From positions 4,710,735 through 4,774,734 of the forward strand of contig OX457053.1 in assembly GCA_949752735.1 (NCBI GenBank): a stretch of DNA of 64,000 nt. Direction: 5' to 3'. Both the position numbers and the translations under genes were made by a program. Within the stretch, counting starts at the first letter, position 1. Each line of letters starts with the position of its first letter. Shown piece by piece: positions 21,802 through 57,829 of the stretch. Source of the stretch: Lumbricus terrestris. Taxonomy: Eukaryota > Annelida > Clitellata > Crassiclitellata > Lumbricidae. The notes under the pieces were generated by a model, which saw only the letters and a list, made by a program, of their open reading frames with translations, did no database searches and was not told where the DNA came from.

Positions 21802-24800
21802 GGCGGGTCCTCTGGCGGATGTCGTGGCCAAGGTCGTGACGCGAAGCGTAATTTATTTGGGGCTTGTTTACGGTCGTGGTGGCGACTGTGGCTGCTCTGA
21901 TCCTTGCAATTATTGCTCACTGATGCAGAACCGGATTTGATTTTTAGCGCTGATCTTTCTTTCGTTAGCAGTATTTCTTAGAGTTCGCGACGCAAAATTT
22001 TTACCGGCGCGAGTCCTTGTTGCGGCCGGCGACGCCGTCGGTCGCAGAACGTTTTGCATATTCGATCGTTTCCCGGCGACAATCTTAAGTTTCTTGCTAG
22101 ACCGAACGTTGTTCTTGCCTGCCTTGTTCGAATCCCCGTTGTACATGAATTCTTTCAGCGTAGCCCCCAGTGCCCTCCCGATGAGATTGGCTGTATGCAT
22201 TTTATGTGTTACAGCGACGAAACGCCGCTGTTGTCGTGTTTGAACGTAGACGTTGTCATGACTTCTGTTTTTGCTGCTTATTATTATTATTATTACTATT
22301 ACTATATCCGGTCGATGATGGTACGTCTCTGAGTAGCGTCACGTTTTTTTCTGTTGTGCGATGGGTGAGGGAGAGCGACACGATTACGTGCAACGTGCCG
22401 AAGAATATAGTGCGTTATTTTCGTTCTCATTTCGTCGGATCACGTTCGTTTTTGATTGTACGGAAATTTATGCGCAATTTGATTTACATCGAACCGCTCT
22501 GTGCATCGTCGAAATTCGGCGTCGCTTATTGTTGTGAGCGAGACGTATTCGAGGTTTAGTTTTTTGTACCAGTTTTCGGTTTACTTGTGTTTTACATCTG
22601 CAGAGCCGAACGTTTTGCTTCCGAATTGCATTTTACAGCAGAGTTGTGAGTCTGCTGTTACTGTCTGTGTTAGCCTAGCCAACAAACGAGAAGTATTGTT
22701 TTCTTGCGTAAATCATCACTACTGACTAACTGCTGTTCGTCGCGTGTGGAGTGTGGACGTGATCCTACGGGGAGCGTACTTTGAATATTAAAAATCCAGG
22801 GTCGTGCGAGTGTACGTAGGAATCGTGTCGTCGGCGATTGTAATACCGACTATCATCAGTGTCTGAAATACAGTTCTAGTTTTCTGCGTTCGTTGGGTTC
22901 TATAGGAAGCGTTGGACTTGACTACGTAGTTTAGCGTTGTGTATATCATGTGTTGCATTGGACGGGTGAGTGAGACTCGAAACTCTCGTATCGACTTGAC
23001 CTGCACAGCTTTATTTATGCGTGTGTGTTTCGTTTGGCTTTCACTTAGGTAATTATCTTGTCATTTTTTCAGTTGTTATTGTCATTGTTGCTGCTGCCTG
23101 TTAAATGAACGAGTCCACCTGGTGCCGAATAACCTCCTACCTGCCTGCTAAGGAAGCTGTAGAGTTGTAAGAATATGCGTCACCTCAATTGATTCTGTGA
23201 AATTAAATCAAAAGGATTTCTCTCTAGGAATGGTGGATGAACGGTGTGTGTGCGTGAGTGTGAGTAATCCAGCATTGTTGAAGCATTTGAGATTGAACGT
23301 AAGTTGCTGCTCCGCCGCTATTCACGGACCGTTGATTATTATTCGCCGACGCCTCAATCGGAAACTGCTGAGCGCTGGTGGTGCTAATCGTTTCTTTCGA
23401 TAGGAAAAACGTGCTAAGCGATGAGCACCTGCCTTATATTCTAAGACTCGGCCATCTTGGCTCGATTAATGTTCACGCGCCATATCAACGCTTGTGGTTT
23501 CAGGCCAGTTAAACTCAACAAAGTGATGTGGATTACTTTCATGGTTGTCCTCCGTTTGGTAAAGATACATATATTGTCTAATTGGCAACATCTCTCATCA
23601 TCTCAGAAGCGTGCAGGAGCTTCGTAAACGGTGCTACGTAGATTTGGAAGAAGACCGCTCCGTGGTTCTGGTTGTGAGCTTGCCTTGTCACGCAGGGTAC
23701 GGGGTTCGAGCCTTGACCCGGGAAGCGATTTTTCCGTGTGGGAACCTCAAGTAAGTCCTTCCCTTCGCGTATGCCAACCTAGTGTGCCATCAACGCTGCA
23801 GGAACGCAATAATAATATTAATAGCGATAAATGATCAATTGCTTAAGGATAAGGTTATGTGATTTTCAGGCATTTCTCGTTCGTTCCTTACTTAATTGAA
23901 GAAAATTTACGCTTAATCATTCGCTGCTTCCTTGAGTAAAAAAACAACAATAAACAATGTGCAATAAACGACAGTGCTTGACTGGACCAACGCTGGGAAT
24001 GGATTTGCCATTGAGATGCGGAAGCAGGCAATTGCGTTGATGACTTGCCTGCTTTGTTTCATCAAACTAGTTTCAATCGTGAGCCGAGACGTGCAGTTTT
24101 CATTAAGTATCTCAAAGTAATGACGTCGTCATTGTCATTCGATAAATACTGACTGACGTGTACTCCGTTCGTGTTTACAACGTTTGTTGCATTCGTACAA
24201 ACAGTTCAGACGATTAATCTACGACTACGACTTCTGTGTTTTGCTGTTCGTGACGTGCTGTGACATTTTTTTATCCTTTGCCAATAATTTTGTAGCTATT
24301 TTTACGGAAAGAAAACTGAATTAGAAAAAAACAAAACAGAACATGCTGCTTAATTAATTGAAGAGACGATGCTGTCTGCATTATTATGTTTGTTTTCGAA
24401 GTGCTCAGCGGTTTGTTCAAAATTTGTGATCTCTACTTTTTCTTCATTTCTTCGAGGCTGTTAATTAGTGATGTCGAAGGCATTTCTGACGTGTGTGTTG
24501 TCTTGACGCAACAGTATTTAATATCGGTTGTCGAAAGTTATTGTGGAACGACGGTAAATGATTTGTGTCACATATTCACTAAATGACAATTCACTTGTAA
24601 CAAATTTTTCGCGTGTATTATCGTGATAGACGACATTGTTGCTTAGCTATAGAATCCTTGCGTCGTCTGCTTCGGGCAAATGATGAACATTCAGTATTCT
24701 GCACATTTTAAAAGGCTTCTAGAGAGAAAAACAAATCCAAGTACTTCGGCGGACTTTGTACGAAGTGTGCGTTAAAAGTGGATCAAATTTGAGTTGTAGA

Positions 24801-25680
24801 CTAGCGTTGTGTCGTAATAATGTTGCAATATTGCTTTGGCAGAATCGATGCGTTGGTGGTAATCGGGACGATGTAATTAATTGTCGTTGCTGCTCAAGAC
24901 GGGGGTCCAACTGCGGTGGTGAGGAACTCGGTTTATCTGATGTTTCATTCCATGTATAGGAAAAACTTTTCTTTTACGGTTGAGTTCGGATAATTAATAT
25001 AGTCAGTAATAATATTCACGGCTAGCGTTAGTGTACTGAACAAGCGATCAATCTCAATTAATTACGAGAAGACGAAGAATCTGGTTCCTGTCTCACTTGC
25101 CTTGGAAACCACTTGGTGCTAGAAGCTCCACTGTCAGAGAGCAGTTTTATTTTTTTCCGCTGTCTAGGGGTTGAAGAGTCATTCGGCGTGCGCGTGTATG
25201 TGTGCGTGCGGACAACCTGTGTCTTTGTTATCATGAAGCATTTTGCGTTTCTGACGAACAACACTCACATCCTACCTACTACGTTCATGCTGTTTTACGA
25301 AAAAAAAGCTGGTAGAAATCACGAAAAAAATTTAAAAATGCCAAAAAAGTACGTTGAAAACACTGACACTTAAGCTGGTGATATGAACATTGAAACTGTA
25401 CGTTTCCATTACGTTGTGTGGGTATTAAACGAAAATTGATACATGCTTCTTTTGCAAGTCAGTCGTTGTCATTGATGCGATTTCAGTTTAATTGCGTGCA
25501 TAGGTTTGTGTACTTGTGTGTGTCATCATATTATATATATATATTATTGTTAACAAAGCTTATTAATGTGACAGTTGTATTTAAATATGAGTTTATTATT
25601 ACTTATCTGCTATTAAAAGATGTTAACGTACGAAATCTATAGCTTTTGCAGTTATTGACCGAAACCTCTAACAACTATAA
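21802..25680 (+). other. Probable long 3' untranslated region of TNRC6
   Basis: No coding similarity and little repeat content for almost 4 kb, with modest CpG content, which suits a long 3' UTR. AATAAA signals occur near 23950 and 23966. A diverged tRNA-like repeat lies at 23630-23830. The end of the transcript cannot be placed. Confidence 0.4.
23630..23830 (+). mobile_element. Diverged tRNA-headed SINE-like sequence
   Basis: 'ggttctggttgtgagcttgc' then 'gtacggggttcgagcc' (B-box-like), 'gggaacctcaagtaagtcctt'-like body. It resembles the SINE family but differs in the head. Confidence 0.45.
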
Positions 25681-25999
25681 TACTATTGAATCTGGAAACC
25701 CTGAGCACTATGATCTTGTCGTGTGATGTCACACCTTCCCCCCACCAACAGGACCGTGCTAGCATATCAATAGGTATTTGTGGAGACCTAGACTGGGCCT
25801 TTGTTTGTCCTACCCTGGAAGGCATAGATCAAGGTGGTTGGCAGAATAAAGAGGACATGAAGATTGTGCAGAGAGCTGATCAAGTGAGACTTTTGGGTGC
25901 TAAGCCTTGCAAGGACTTAGTAAATAGGAACAAGGCCTTGTACCTGATTCGCCCAACAGTGAAGGCCATGAATCATTTGTGCAGAAATGTGCGAGTATC

Positions 26000-26300
26000 G
26001 AGGAAGGCACGCAATACTGTGACCAAGCGCAGTGGATGGCAGAACTGTCATGGGCTCGCGTGCATTCCATGCCTCTGCTCCCAAAGAATGGAATCTACTT
26101 CCACTCTCTCTTCGTTGCTCAAATTCACTCCCTACCTTCAAAAAACGGCTCAAAACTCACTATTTCTCTTTGGCTTTCAAGCACATGGACCTTTAACTGA
26201 ATCTTCCTCTGGCGGCTAACTATCTGCGCCTCAGATTCACACTTTGGTGTGACCTTGCACGCGTTATAAATTTAATTAATAATAATAATAATAAATAATA
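26000..26300 (+). mobile_element. Non-LTR retrotransposon 3' fragment, (AAT)n tail
   Basis: The frame at about 26080-26200 reads APKEWNLLPLSLRCSNSLP and continues TFKKRLKTHYFSLAFKHMDL, then TAA, the normal C-terminus of a non-LTR reverse transcriptase. The 3' part 'cacactttggtgtgaccttg' and an AAT tail follow. A near-identical end lies at 56480-56715 and an inverted one at 36350-36480. The 177-codon frame at 25686-26219 is out of register with it. Confidence 0.8.
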
Positions 26301-26309
26301 ATGGCAGGT

Positions 26310-27425
26310 ATGCTATGTTAAGCCCAGCTTCGTGACACAGGCATGTCAAGCAACGAGTTTAGGGCCATTAAATGAAGTCTGCTCAGCAGGCTCAAATCCG
26401 CAACCGTTAGGTCACAAAGCACGTCTGCTGCCACCATTGTATCGCACCTTGGCATCTAAAAACCCTAAATTAATTTCTTTCTAGAACTATACTTGGTGAC
26501 ATTTCAAGCAATGTTGAATAAATAGACGACATTGATCATACCCACATCAAACTTCAATTTTTTCAAAGACTGGCCAAGACTCGTTCAATGTCACAAGAGG
26601 TTATGTGCAAAAAAACCGGTAAGAACAGTGGTCAGTTTGACAGAATGACCACCACGATATAAACAGTCCAGATATATTGCACAAATGTAAGCAAAATGTA
26701 AGCTGCATCCTTCCATTAAAACTTCTCATCATCTTGTTTGAGAGCAGTCAACAAGTAGCTGACTCGTGTGAAATCAACCAAATATATCAAGATTGTACCC
26801 CTGTAATGTTGAGCCTCTTGTTGGGCCACATACAAGACATGGACCACTAGAAACACACACATATGATGTTCGGGCAAATGACGATACGAGTGTGTTGTAA
26901 CCTTCGCATCTCGTAGTAATATTAACCAAACGAACTTCTTTGGGTGGCTTTGTTCATGTCTCATGTAGCCCAATAAGCCTAATTTCATTTAAATCTGAGT
27001 TGGTCACGACAATCCAAATCAGCAAATAACTGTTAAACCGTTATATCTCTTAGACACAAAATCTATTTGAGAACAGCACAGTTATCTACTGCACTGAAAG
27101 ATATTTCATTTCAAATAGAAAGATACAGCTTCTAGAATCAGATATATCAGTATTGGAAGAACTAACTCTCATCTAAGAATGGAAGAAGAATAAAAAATGT
27201 CAAGATATCAGGCAGATATTTCTTCTGAAATTGGAAGCTCCACCATTTGCGGTTTTGGATGGAGTCAGTCCTAGCCTGGAAAATGAAGGAAGCAAGTATA
27301 ATGCATCTTTGTTACGATAAGGTCACAAAACGGAAAACACCCGACTCCCAAATTAGAACATTATCTTTTCGTGAACACAAAGATTAAACAACTCAGCAAT
27401 TTTTTAAATAACATTCAAACCTAAA
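26310..27425. other. Intergenic sequence, nothing recognised
   Basis: AT-rich, short frames only. It lies between the two convergent genes. Confidence 0.4.
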
Positions 27426-27429
27426 TCAG

Positions 27430-27730
27430 CAGTGCTGTCCAATCTGCGGCCCGCATACTCATTTTAAGTGGCCCGCCTAAGCTAGTACAATTTTGGAAAA
27501 ATTTGTGACAAAGAAGAAAAAACCGAAGCCACAGACTGATTTGCAAAGCCTTTAGCACAACATTAAGTTTCAGCGAGTCATTCATTCAAATTATTCTATA
27601 GTAAATTTTAATACACTTAATCATTTTCAATAATTTTTTATCGCTGCTTTCTTGAGTTTATCGGTGCGGCCCGCGGCTTCAAGAGAAAGTTCTTTGTGGC
27701 CCGCAGTGTCAAAAAAGTTGGACAGCACTG
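27430..27730. mobile_element. hAT-type MITE (301 bp)
   Basis: 13-bp perfect inverted ends CAGTGCTGTCCAA, with subterminal GCGGCCCGC and 'gtggcccgc' motifs, the hallmark layout of hAT non-autonomous elements. No coding sequence. Flanking 8-mers no longer match, so the target duplication is decayed or the insertion is rearranged. Confidence 0.75.
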
Positions 27731-27974
27731 CTCTGAATAGCTCATCCAGTATTGCTCGACAGTTGACACAAAGCATTGCGAAAAGCCAGGCCACGACACA
27801 CAGACTGAATGGCAATATTTATACAGTTTCCTATTTGGTCAAATATTTGAGAAAATTCGTAAAATCCATCACAATTTCAAATACTGACACACAGATGAAG
27901 TTTCAAGTTTCATCTTCAAAAGTGATAAGCAGACTAGAATAATTGAGTGCCCAGGTATCATTCCACGCTGTCCT

Positions 27975-28045
27975 ATTTAGCTGAGGTTGGGTCAGGAGCG
28001 CTTCTGAGTAGATGACCTGGAAGGGGCTTTATATAATATGCTCTT
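27975..28045 (+). mobile_element. LINE 3' end fragment (GSASE-type tail)
   Basis: The frame reads LFS*GWVRSASE then TAG, followed by 'ctggaaggggctttatataa'. It is the same family as the other tails. Confidence 0.65.
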
Positions 28046-28934
28046 AATATATAAACGCAAATAGAGGGCTTAGTATATCATGGAGCACAAACCAATGACT
28101 TTTAGATTTAATACATTTAATACTGCTTGCAAATTTTGGCTTCTTGACTTACAGTTTCATAGCTACTACTACCACTACTAGCCTACTACTACACATGTAT
28201 TAATATTACAATTTCAGCTAAACGTTAGCTCCAGCTGTTGAAGAAAAAGTTAAAGCTGGCTTATCAAAGTTGAGCATCATTATTAATCCCTACGACAGAA
28301 ACTTATACTCGTTGCATGAACTCAATCACAATAATGTCCAGGAAACTTTTTAGAATATTTCACATTCTTACTACTACGGGTGGTAGCTAGTGGAGATGGA
28401 TGTACTGGAAGGGGACATTGTCATTTCCAGAAGTCGAAACTGCTCAAGATTAAAAAACTCACAACTACACGAGAATTTTGTCCACAAGCTGCCATCTCAA
28501 CCCGCATCGAAAACACCAGAAAACCGGAAAAAACTTTCACCGACCAATCCACATGTTTCTACAAAAACTCCTCAATGTTATTGCTTCTTAAAAACCAGTG
28601 CACAACTGCACACGTCCGTAGTAGTTTCAACATTCTGGAACACAGCAAACCTCCAAAGTAGATTTCAGTGGGATAAGGGGTACCAGTCGTGGCACAATCC
28701 AGGTCAAGCCTCATTAACATTCACAGCTCAGAGCCAAAGTTCAACTGGCACTCTACTAACTTCCCCTTATTCTTTGACTACTTACCTTCAAGTCTCAGTT
28801 TTATTTCAGAAGATGTGCAAACGTCCAGCAGTTGTATTGTCAAGAGCTAGGTCACCACTACACAGCAACATTATCACAGTGCACAGAGCGTTAATAGATC
28901 GCAACTTCTAAGCATAAGCGCTCCATCGAAAATT

Positions 28935-29165
28935 TGCTGTCTATTCACTTCGGGGCCAAATAGCAGACCAAATAGCGGACCAAATATCAGCTATTCGGCC
29001 GAATAGCAGACCAAATAACAGCTATTCGGCCGAATAGCAGACCAAATAGCAGATATTCGGCCGAATAGCAGACCAAATAGCAGCTGTTCGGCCGAATAGC
29101 AGACCAAATAGCAGACCAAACAGCAGACCAAATAGCAGCTATCGGTCGAATAGCATCGGTCAGAA
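28935..29165. repeat. Tandem repeat with palindrome GCTATTCGGCCGAATAGC
   Basis: Units of 'agcagaccaaatagcag' alternate with an 18-bp palindrome centred on CGGCCG, repeated about four times perfectly or nearly so. Confidence 0.8.
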
Positions 29166-29374
29166 CGAATACGAATAGTGGTCACGTGACATCTGTGTCT
29201 GCATATGCGGCTGCTATAGCAACTGAACTGAAGTAACTCTCACATCATATTATACGAAGCTGTGGTTGACAATTTCAAAGTTTAGTTCAATTATTTCCAT
29301 TCATAGTTTACGCAGACACATGGCAGAAGCATGCAACAATTACAAGCAGTTAGCCGTCGACTATATTTAATGTA

Positions 29375-30777
29375 CAGGGTGGCTCAAAAAAAAACGTACC
29401 ACCGGGGAAAATGCGATATCTTCGCAGCCGATCGAACTTTTTCTGCGAAAATTTTCCAATTTGTAGGGGAATGAATTTCCAACAATACCTGAAAGTTTCA
29501 TTTGAAACTTTTCATGTTTGCAAAAGTTACAGCTGTTCAAACTTAAAATTTCGTTTTTTCAATTATCCGGAGAATCATGCTCCAATACAAGTGATTTCAT
29601 TAGGATGTTTGGCAAATTACAACACACACACATTGATGATGATGTCATACGACCTCACTATGAGCTGTAAAGAAGCTGTTTATGAAGCAATCTGCTGGTA
29701 TTTGGTGATATTTTATAGATTAAGGTCTCAATTGGTGAACCCAAACAATGAACGTCATGGGCAAAGTTTCTGCAAAAGATAAAATGGGAACTCGGACTTT
29801 GCATGAACAGAGACTGAGACATCGCGTGATCATAGCAAAATACCCAGTGAAAAGTGGAGCCTGAGCACATTGAAGACTATCTGCAAACGGGTTTATGTAA
29901 CGAAGATCAGATGTCGGAAGAGAGGCAGGAAGTGGTCGCTTGATCTGACGGAAAAAGCGCGATTTTCACGAAATTCGCTTGGTAATCGAAAGGTCAAGTT
30001 TGCAAAGCAAATCGTGGTTTCGGCATCAGATATGCCGGCGTGTGTTGCGGCTGCAAGAAAAGACTGCAATTAATCCCATTCAGTAGGTTAGATGTCAAAC
30101 TCATCATTGAACTCGCTTACCCAGACTCATTGAAGACCAGGTATGCTCTAACATCTGGTTTTATTATGCAGCAGGACAGTGCGCCTGCTTGCTCGCACGG
30201 CAAGGTTGATTATGATGGCGCTACCTTATTGACATCAACTGAAGTAAATGCATTGGCAAAGATGATTTACAAACTCGCCAGACCTTAACCCTCTTGTTTA
30301 TCACGTCTGGGGAGCTATGCTGGAACGCTGCAAGACATTTAATCCCAAGTTGGAGAACATTGGCCAGCTGAAGCAAGTCTTGCTGCTAATGTGGGGTCAG
30401 TTGCCGCAGGACCCGACCAACAAGGCCATACTAAGCTTCACAAAAAGAATTTGAGCTTGTGTTAAGGCAGAGAGTGGACACTCTCATTATACCTTACAAT
30501 AAACTGCAAAACCGAATGCTGAGGTCGTAGGGAAAAGTGATATCATATGACATGGAAATCTACAAGTGACGTAAATTTTCCGCGGATATTTGAAAAAACG
30601 AAATTTTAAGTTTGAACAGCTGTAACTTTTGCAAACATGAAAAGTTTCAAATGAAACTTTCAGGGATTGTTGGAAATTCATTCTCCTACAAATTGGGATA
30701 TTTTCGCAGAAAAAGTTCAATCGGCGGCGAAGATATCGCATTTTCCCCGGTGGTACGTTTTTTTTTGAGCCACCCTG
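29375..30777 (+). mobile_element. Tc1/mariner-superfamily transposon with about 197-bp inverted ends
   Basis: The element is flanked by TA on both sides (29373-29374, 30778-30779). Its ends CAGGGTGGCTCAAAAAAAAA are the start of long inverted repeats, about 29375-29571 and 30579-30777, differing at only a handful of positions. The interior carries a broken transposase. The close match of the ends points to fairly recent activity. Confidence 0.92.
29740..30490 (+). pseudogene. Broken Tc1/mariner transposase
   Basis: Fragments in different frames: MQQDSAPACSHGKV at about 30166-30207 (second catalytic Asp region) and NSPDLNPLVYHVWGAMLE at about 30280-30335, then QLPQDPTNKAILSFTKRI and a stop. 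The residue after LNPL, an Asp in related transposases, is Val here (GTT). Frameshifts and stops separate the pieces, so no active enzyme can be made from this copy. Confidence 0.8.
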
Positions 30778-30846
30778 TATATTAAATTTACTGAACTGAA
30801 ACTTTTGCTTGCAATTGAAATTCTGAATGTTGTCGGTAGACCTATT

Positions 30847-31040
30847 CAGGGCTTTTTTAACGTGCAGTTGTACACAAAATGTGCAGTTCTAGAAGAATTT
30901 GTGCAGTTGTAGAAGCACTTATGTACAGCTAAAACTAGCAAAAAAGGTCATTTTCCTCCGATTGGAAATGATTTACCATGGAAGATGAGAAAGGAAAGAA
31001 GGAATTGTGCAGTTCTAAAAATTCCTTAAAAACAGCCCAG
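30847..31040. mobile_element. 194-bp hAT-type MITE
   Basis: Flanked by perfect 8-bp direct repeats GACCTATT at 30839-30846 and 31041-31048. The ends CAGGGCTTTTTTAA and TTAAAAACAGCCCAG are imperfect inverted repeats. No coding sequence. Confidence 0.75.
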
Positions 31041-31404
31041 GACCTATTTCGCACACTATTCGTAATCGACCGATAATTACAGATCGTCCAATCATTCAGA
31101 TCGTATTCGACCAAAAACTGATAATCACCTACAGATGATTTATTCCGTAGAGTCCTAGAAAGCGCATCGATAAAGCAGAATCGATCGGACGAAACGAGTC
31201 GTGAAACTGAACACACGGCTACAAACGACAAGAGACGCGGCTAAAGACATATGGCTAAAGAGACGCGGCTAAACAACATCACAGCATTCGCAGAGCAAGT
31301 GTTCAGCAAAGAAATCGTCGAGTCTTGGGCCAGCAAGCGCGAAGAACCACCCTTAACCAGGGCTGTACTCAGAACTTTTGAGGTGCACAAAAATTTCCAC
31401 TTGC

Positions 31405-31665
31405 ATCCTTTTTTTAGTCATCGTCTGAAATTTCCTGGAAAATTTCCTGGAAAATTTCCACTTCCATCCTTGTTTAGCCATCGGCTGAAATTTCCTGGAA
31501 AATTTCCACTTCCATCCTTTTTTAGCCATCGGCTGAAATTTCCTGGAAAATTTCCACTTCCATCCTTTTTTAGCCATCGGCTGAAATTTCCTGGAAAATT
31601 TCCACTTCCATCCTTTTTTAGCCATCGGCTGAAATTTCCTGGAAAATTTCCACTTCCATCGGCCA
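31405..31665. repeat. 48-bp tandem array, about five units
   Basis: Unit 'tttcctggaaaatttccact' plus 'tccatccttttttagccatc' plus 'ggctgaaa'. At exactly 48 bp it keeps frames open on both strands, giving a 16-residue repeat. Confidence 0.92.
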
Positions 31666-31689
31666 AAAATAATTTCCGACGACCTTTTT

Positions 31690-32630
31690 TTATCACGGGG
31701 AAAAACCTTAATTTTTCCTTTGTCATTCACAATTTTTGTCTGCGTGTACCCACTTGGTCTTACTGAGGTGCGTATACGCTGCACCCTATCTTTTTGGAGG
31801 TGAGTATACGCCGTATACCCGCGTATATCCCTGCCCTTAACCATTTTACCCATCGAGGGCTTTATAAAATAGGATTCCCATACCATTAACGATACTTTGG
31901 TCGGCGAAGTGTTAAACGACAACGCCGTTATATGATATGGATTACAACTAACACGATAGAGAAAGTTTTTTAGTAACTTCATCCTGCACCTTTCCCCACC
32001 CTACAGGGAGGGGGCATTTGTCCACTTGCTCTTTACTGTGTGAACAGTACAGGTTCGAGCCACCGGACTGTGTAAGGACAATGAGCAAGTCTTTCACATA
32101 CAGCTGCTCAGCTAAACAGTTTTAAAAATCCAGAAATTTCTGCACCCATACCAAAATGACGGTAATCCCAAAAGCTTATGCAATGCATGCTTACAAGTTA
32201 CAACTAGATCTATTTACAACCCATTATACCGTAACTTCAAAATGCACAAATAATAATTAACCAGCGGTACAAAGAACGGATCCTGGCAGAGGACCGCTGT
32301 GGTCACCTGTGCGCCCTCGGCAAAAGATCGACCAATAGGCCTACTTGTCCAAAGAATACTTCACCGCGAAAACTAAAAAACCGAACCGTGCAAGTAAAAT
32401 AAATTAAAAACAGACAAAAACATGTAAACCTTATACTCGCTGAGGTAAAATACATAAACGACAATATTTCACACATCATGTTGCACATCAATTTCTACGT
32501 TAATGCTTAACATACATGAAGTCTCCTCATGACATTTGCTATTAATTATTACTCAATCCAGCAATTATAAGTATGTTTCAGCTATGACACAAAAACCTCT
32601 CATAGTTCAGGACTCTGCGAAAAAAACTTC
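31690..32630. other. Intergenic sequence with a tRNA-like remnant
   Basis: GTATACG-rich phrases lie near 31770-31840. 'acaggttcgagccaccggac' with 'caatgagcaagtctttcac' at 32050-32100 resembles the B-box and body of the SINE family in decayed form. I see no gene. Confidence 0.35.
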
Positions 32631-32639
32631 ACTACAATT

Positions 32640-33060
32640 ATTTCCTGTTTTGTTTAAACTAGGGTCGAGGATTTTAATGATTACTTAATTAATTAATCGT
32701 TAAAAATCGTAATCAATTAATTTAGGCCTGTTCAATTAATATTCCCTTGTGCCTACTTCACGTCAATTAACCATTTCCACGATAAATAACATGGTGAACA
32801 AAGACAACGCAAAACTTTTGAGAGGAAAGTTCTGCGATCATTTTGCATTTGAGGTAAAATTGCCGATAGAAAATAATTAACTGCTTTCACAGTAATAAAA
32901 TTCGATTGACTTTTTCCAGAAAGAAAGTCGTTAACTAACTCAGTGGCTATATTTTTGGCAGTCTTTATGTTTATGTAATGTAGACCAAACTAATCTAAAA
33001 ATAAACGAGACAAAATTCTGGAGAAAGACAGATTACATTACTTTAATCAGTAAAAGCCCT
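32640..33060. repeat. Dispersed repeat, 'gcgatcattttgcat' family
   Basis: 'gatcattttgcatttgaggt' with an upstream 'aacatggtgaac' and flanking aattaatta runs is shared with 34280-34640 and 45440-45950. Three diverged copies, class unknown. Confidence 0.55.
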
Positions 33061-34010
33061 AGTTGAAATGTTTTTAAATCAACATTGCACTAAAAAGCAA
33101 ATAATGATCATACAAAGTTGTCCGGTAACTGTACTTCTGGTTTTAAACGTTCACAATATCCTACAGTGTAAACTCATTTACACGTGTCCAACTGGCACAC
33201 CATTCTACTTAATGTGAAGTGCTTTTGTCCCCAAATCTATTAGACTACGACACCATAATATTGTTAATTTACCATACAAGAAATGGAAGCGCAGTGTTAA
33301 ATATTAATTTTCAACAACATTCATTCCTATGTGTGTTCTCGTCTACACACTCTATCACAAGGAGTTACGGCCCCAACGACTTTGCACAAACGAGTCCACA
33401 ACTTAATTAAAGGTTACTCTGTCCCAAAAACTATAAAGCTAACGCAGTGGAAAAAAACCCATAAAATTCACACATTCAATTCGAGAATGTTCTGACAATT
33501 AACCTTCAATCTGTACTTCTGCTTCAAAAACCTGTTTCCCAATGATTTATTTTAAATTGTAGTTCCAACATTCAATGACTCTGAAACCATGCAACTGAAA
33601 CGCTTGTCAAATTTAGGATTTCGTTTTGCAATCTTAACTTTTCAATGACTTTCTAGTAGTTTTAAGTTTTCAATGACTTTGAAATCACGCAACTTAAACA
33701 CCTGACGAAGCTGCAATTGCTTAAATCGCATTTCCGCTACATCGTGTGCCAAAGCAGTGCAACACACAGAAGCCGAGTTCGGAATGAACGTGCATCAAAC
33801 ATGAAATGACTAGCGTGTAATGAGGTCTTTGGAGATAAGATTGAGCTAATACATGATACAAACGTGGACGTTTGAGAACCGTTCTAAGACTAGATGTCGT
33901 TCGGTTGAGACCAGAACTTGAGACTCGTGACCATCGTCGTCGGTCGCTAGACAAACTGAGAACCGTTCTTTCGAGCCGTCAGCTGTCGGAGCGCGACGAG
34001 AAAGGTGATA
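33060..34010 (-). other. Probable 3' untranslated region of SEC14L and flank
   Basis: No coding similarity. It lies directly downstream (minus strand) of the SEC14L stop at 34012. The end of the transcript cannot be placed. Confidence 0.35.
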
Positions 34011-34011
34011 G

Positions 34012-57500
<23,489 letters not shown>

Positions 57501-57829
57501 GCCCAGAAATTAAATAATAAACTTTCCGTTATCTAATTTTCGTGTTTGTTTAAACAGGTGTAACGATTAATTTTTTATATACCGATCAAGTTTTTATTAT
57601 TTTGAGTGAGAAATGCATATAATTGCAAAATATGAAAAGTAACTAAAAATGTTGCGCACAAAACTGTTATATAGCGCTTTACTAAAAGACGTCGTGCTTA
57701 GCCATTATAAGAATCGTAATCCACGACTGTGTGAAAATTAATTAAACTTAGTCGGTCATATAACTTGCAGCGGCTTTGTGTTGATAAATTTTTAAGCCTG
57801 AATGCACACACCAGATGAAGTGTTGGAGA

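Noticed and set aside
25686..26219. 177-codon plus-strand open frame
   Set aside because: Out of register with the reverse-transcriptase frame that explains its 3' half.
28390..28911. 173-codon plus-strand open frame
   Set aside because: No recognised domain or splice context and composition like the flanks; kept out for lack of support, though it is the longest unexplained frame between the two genes.
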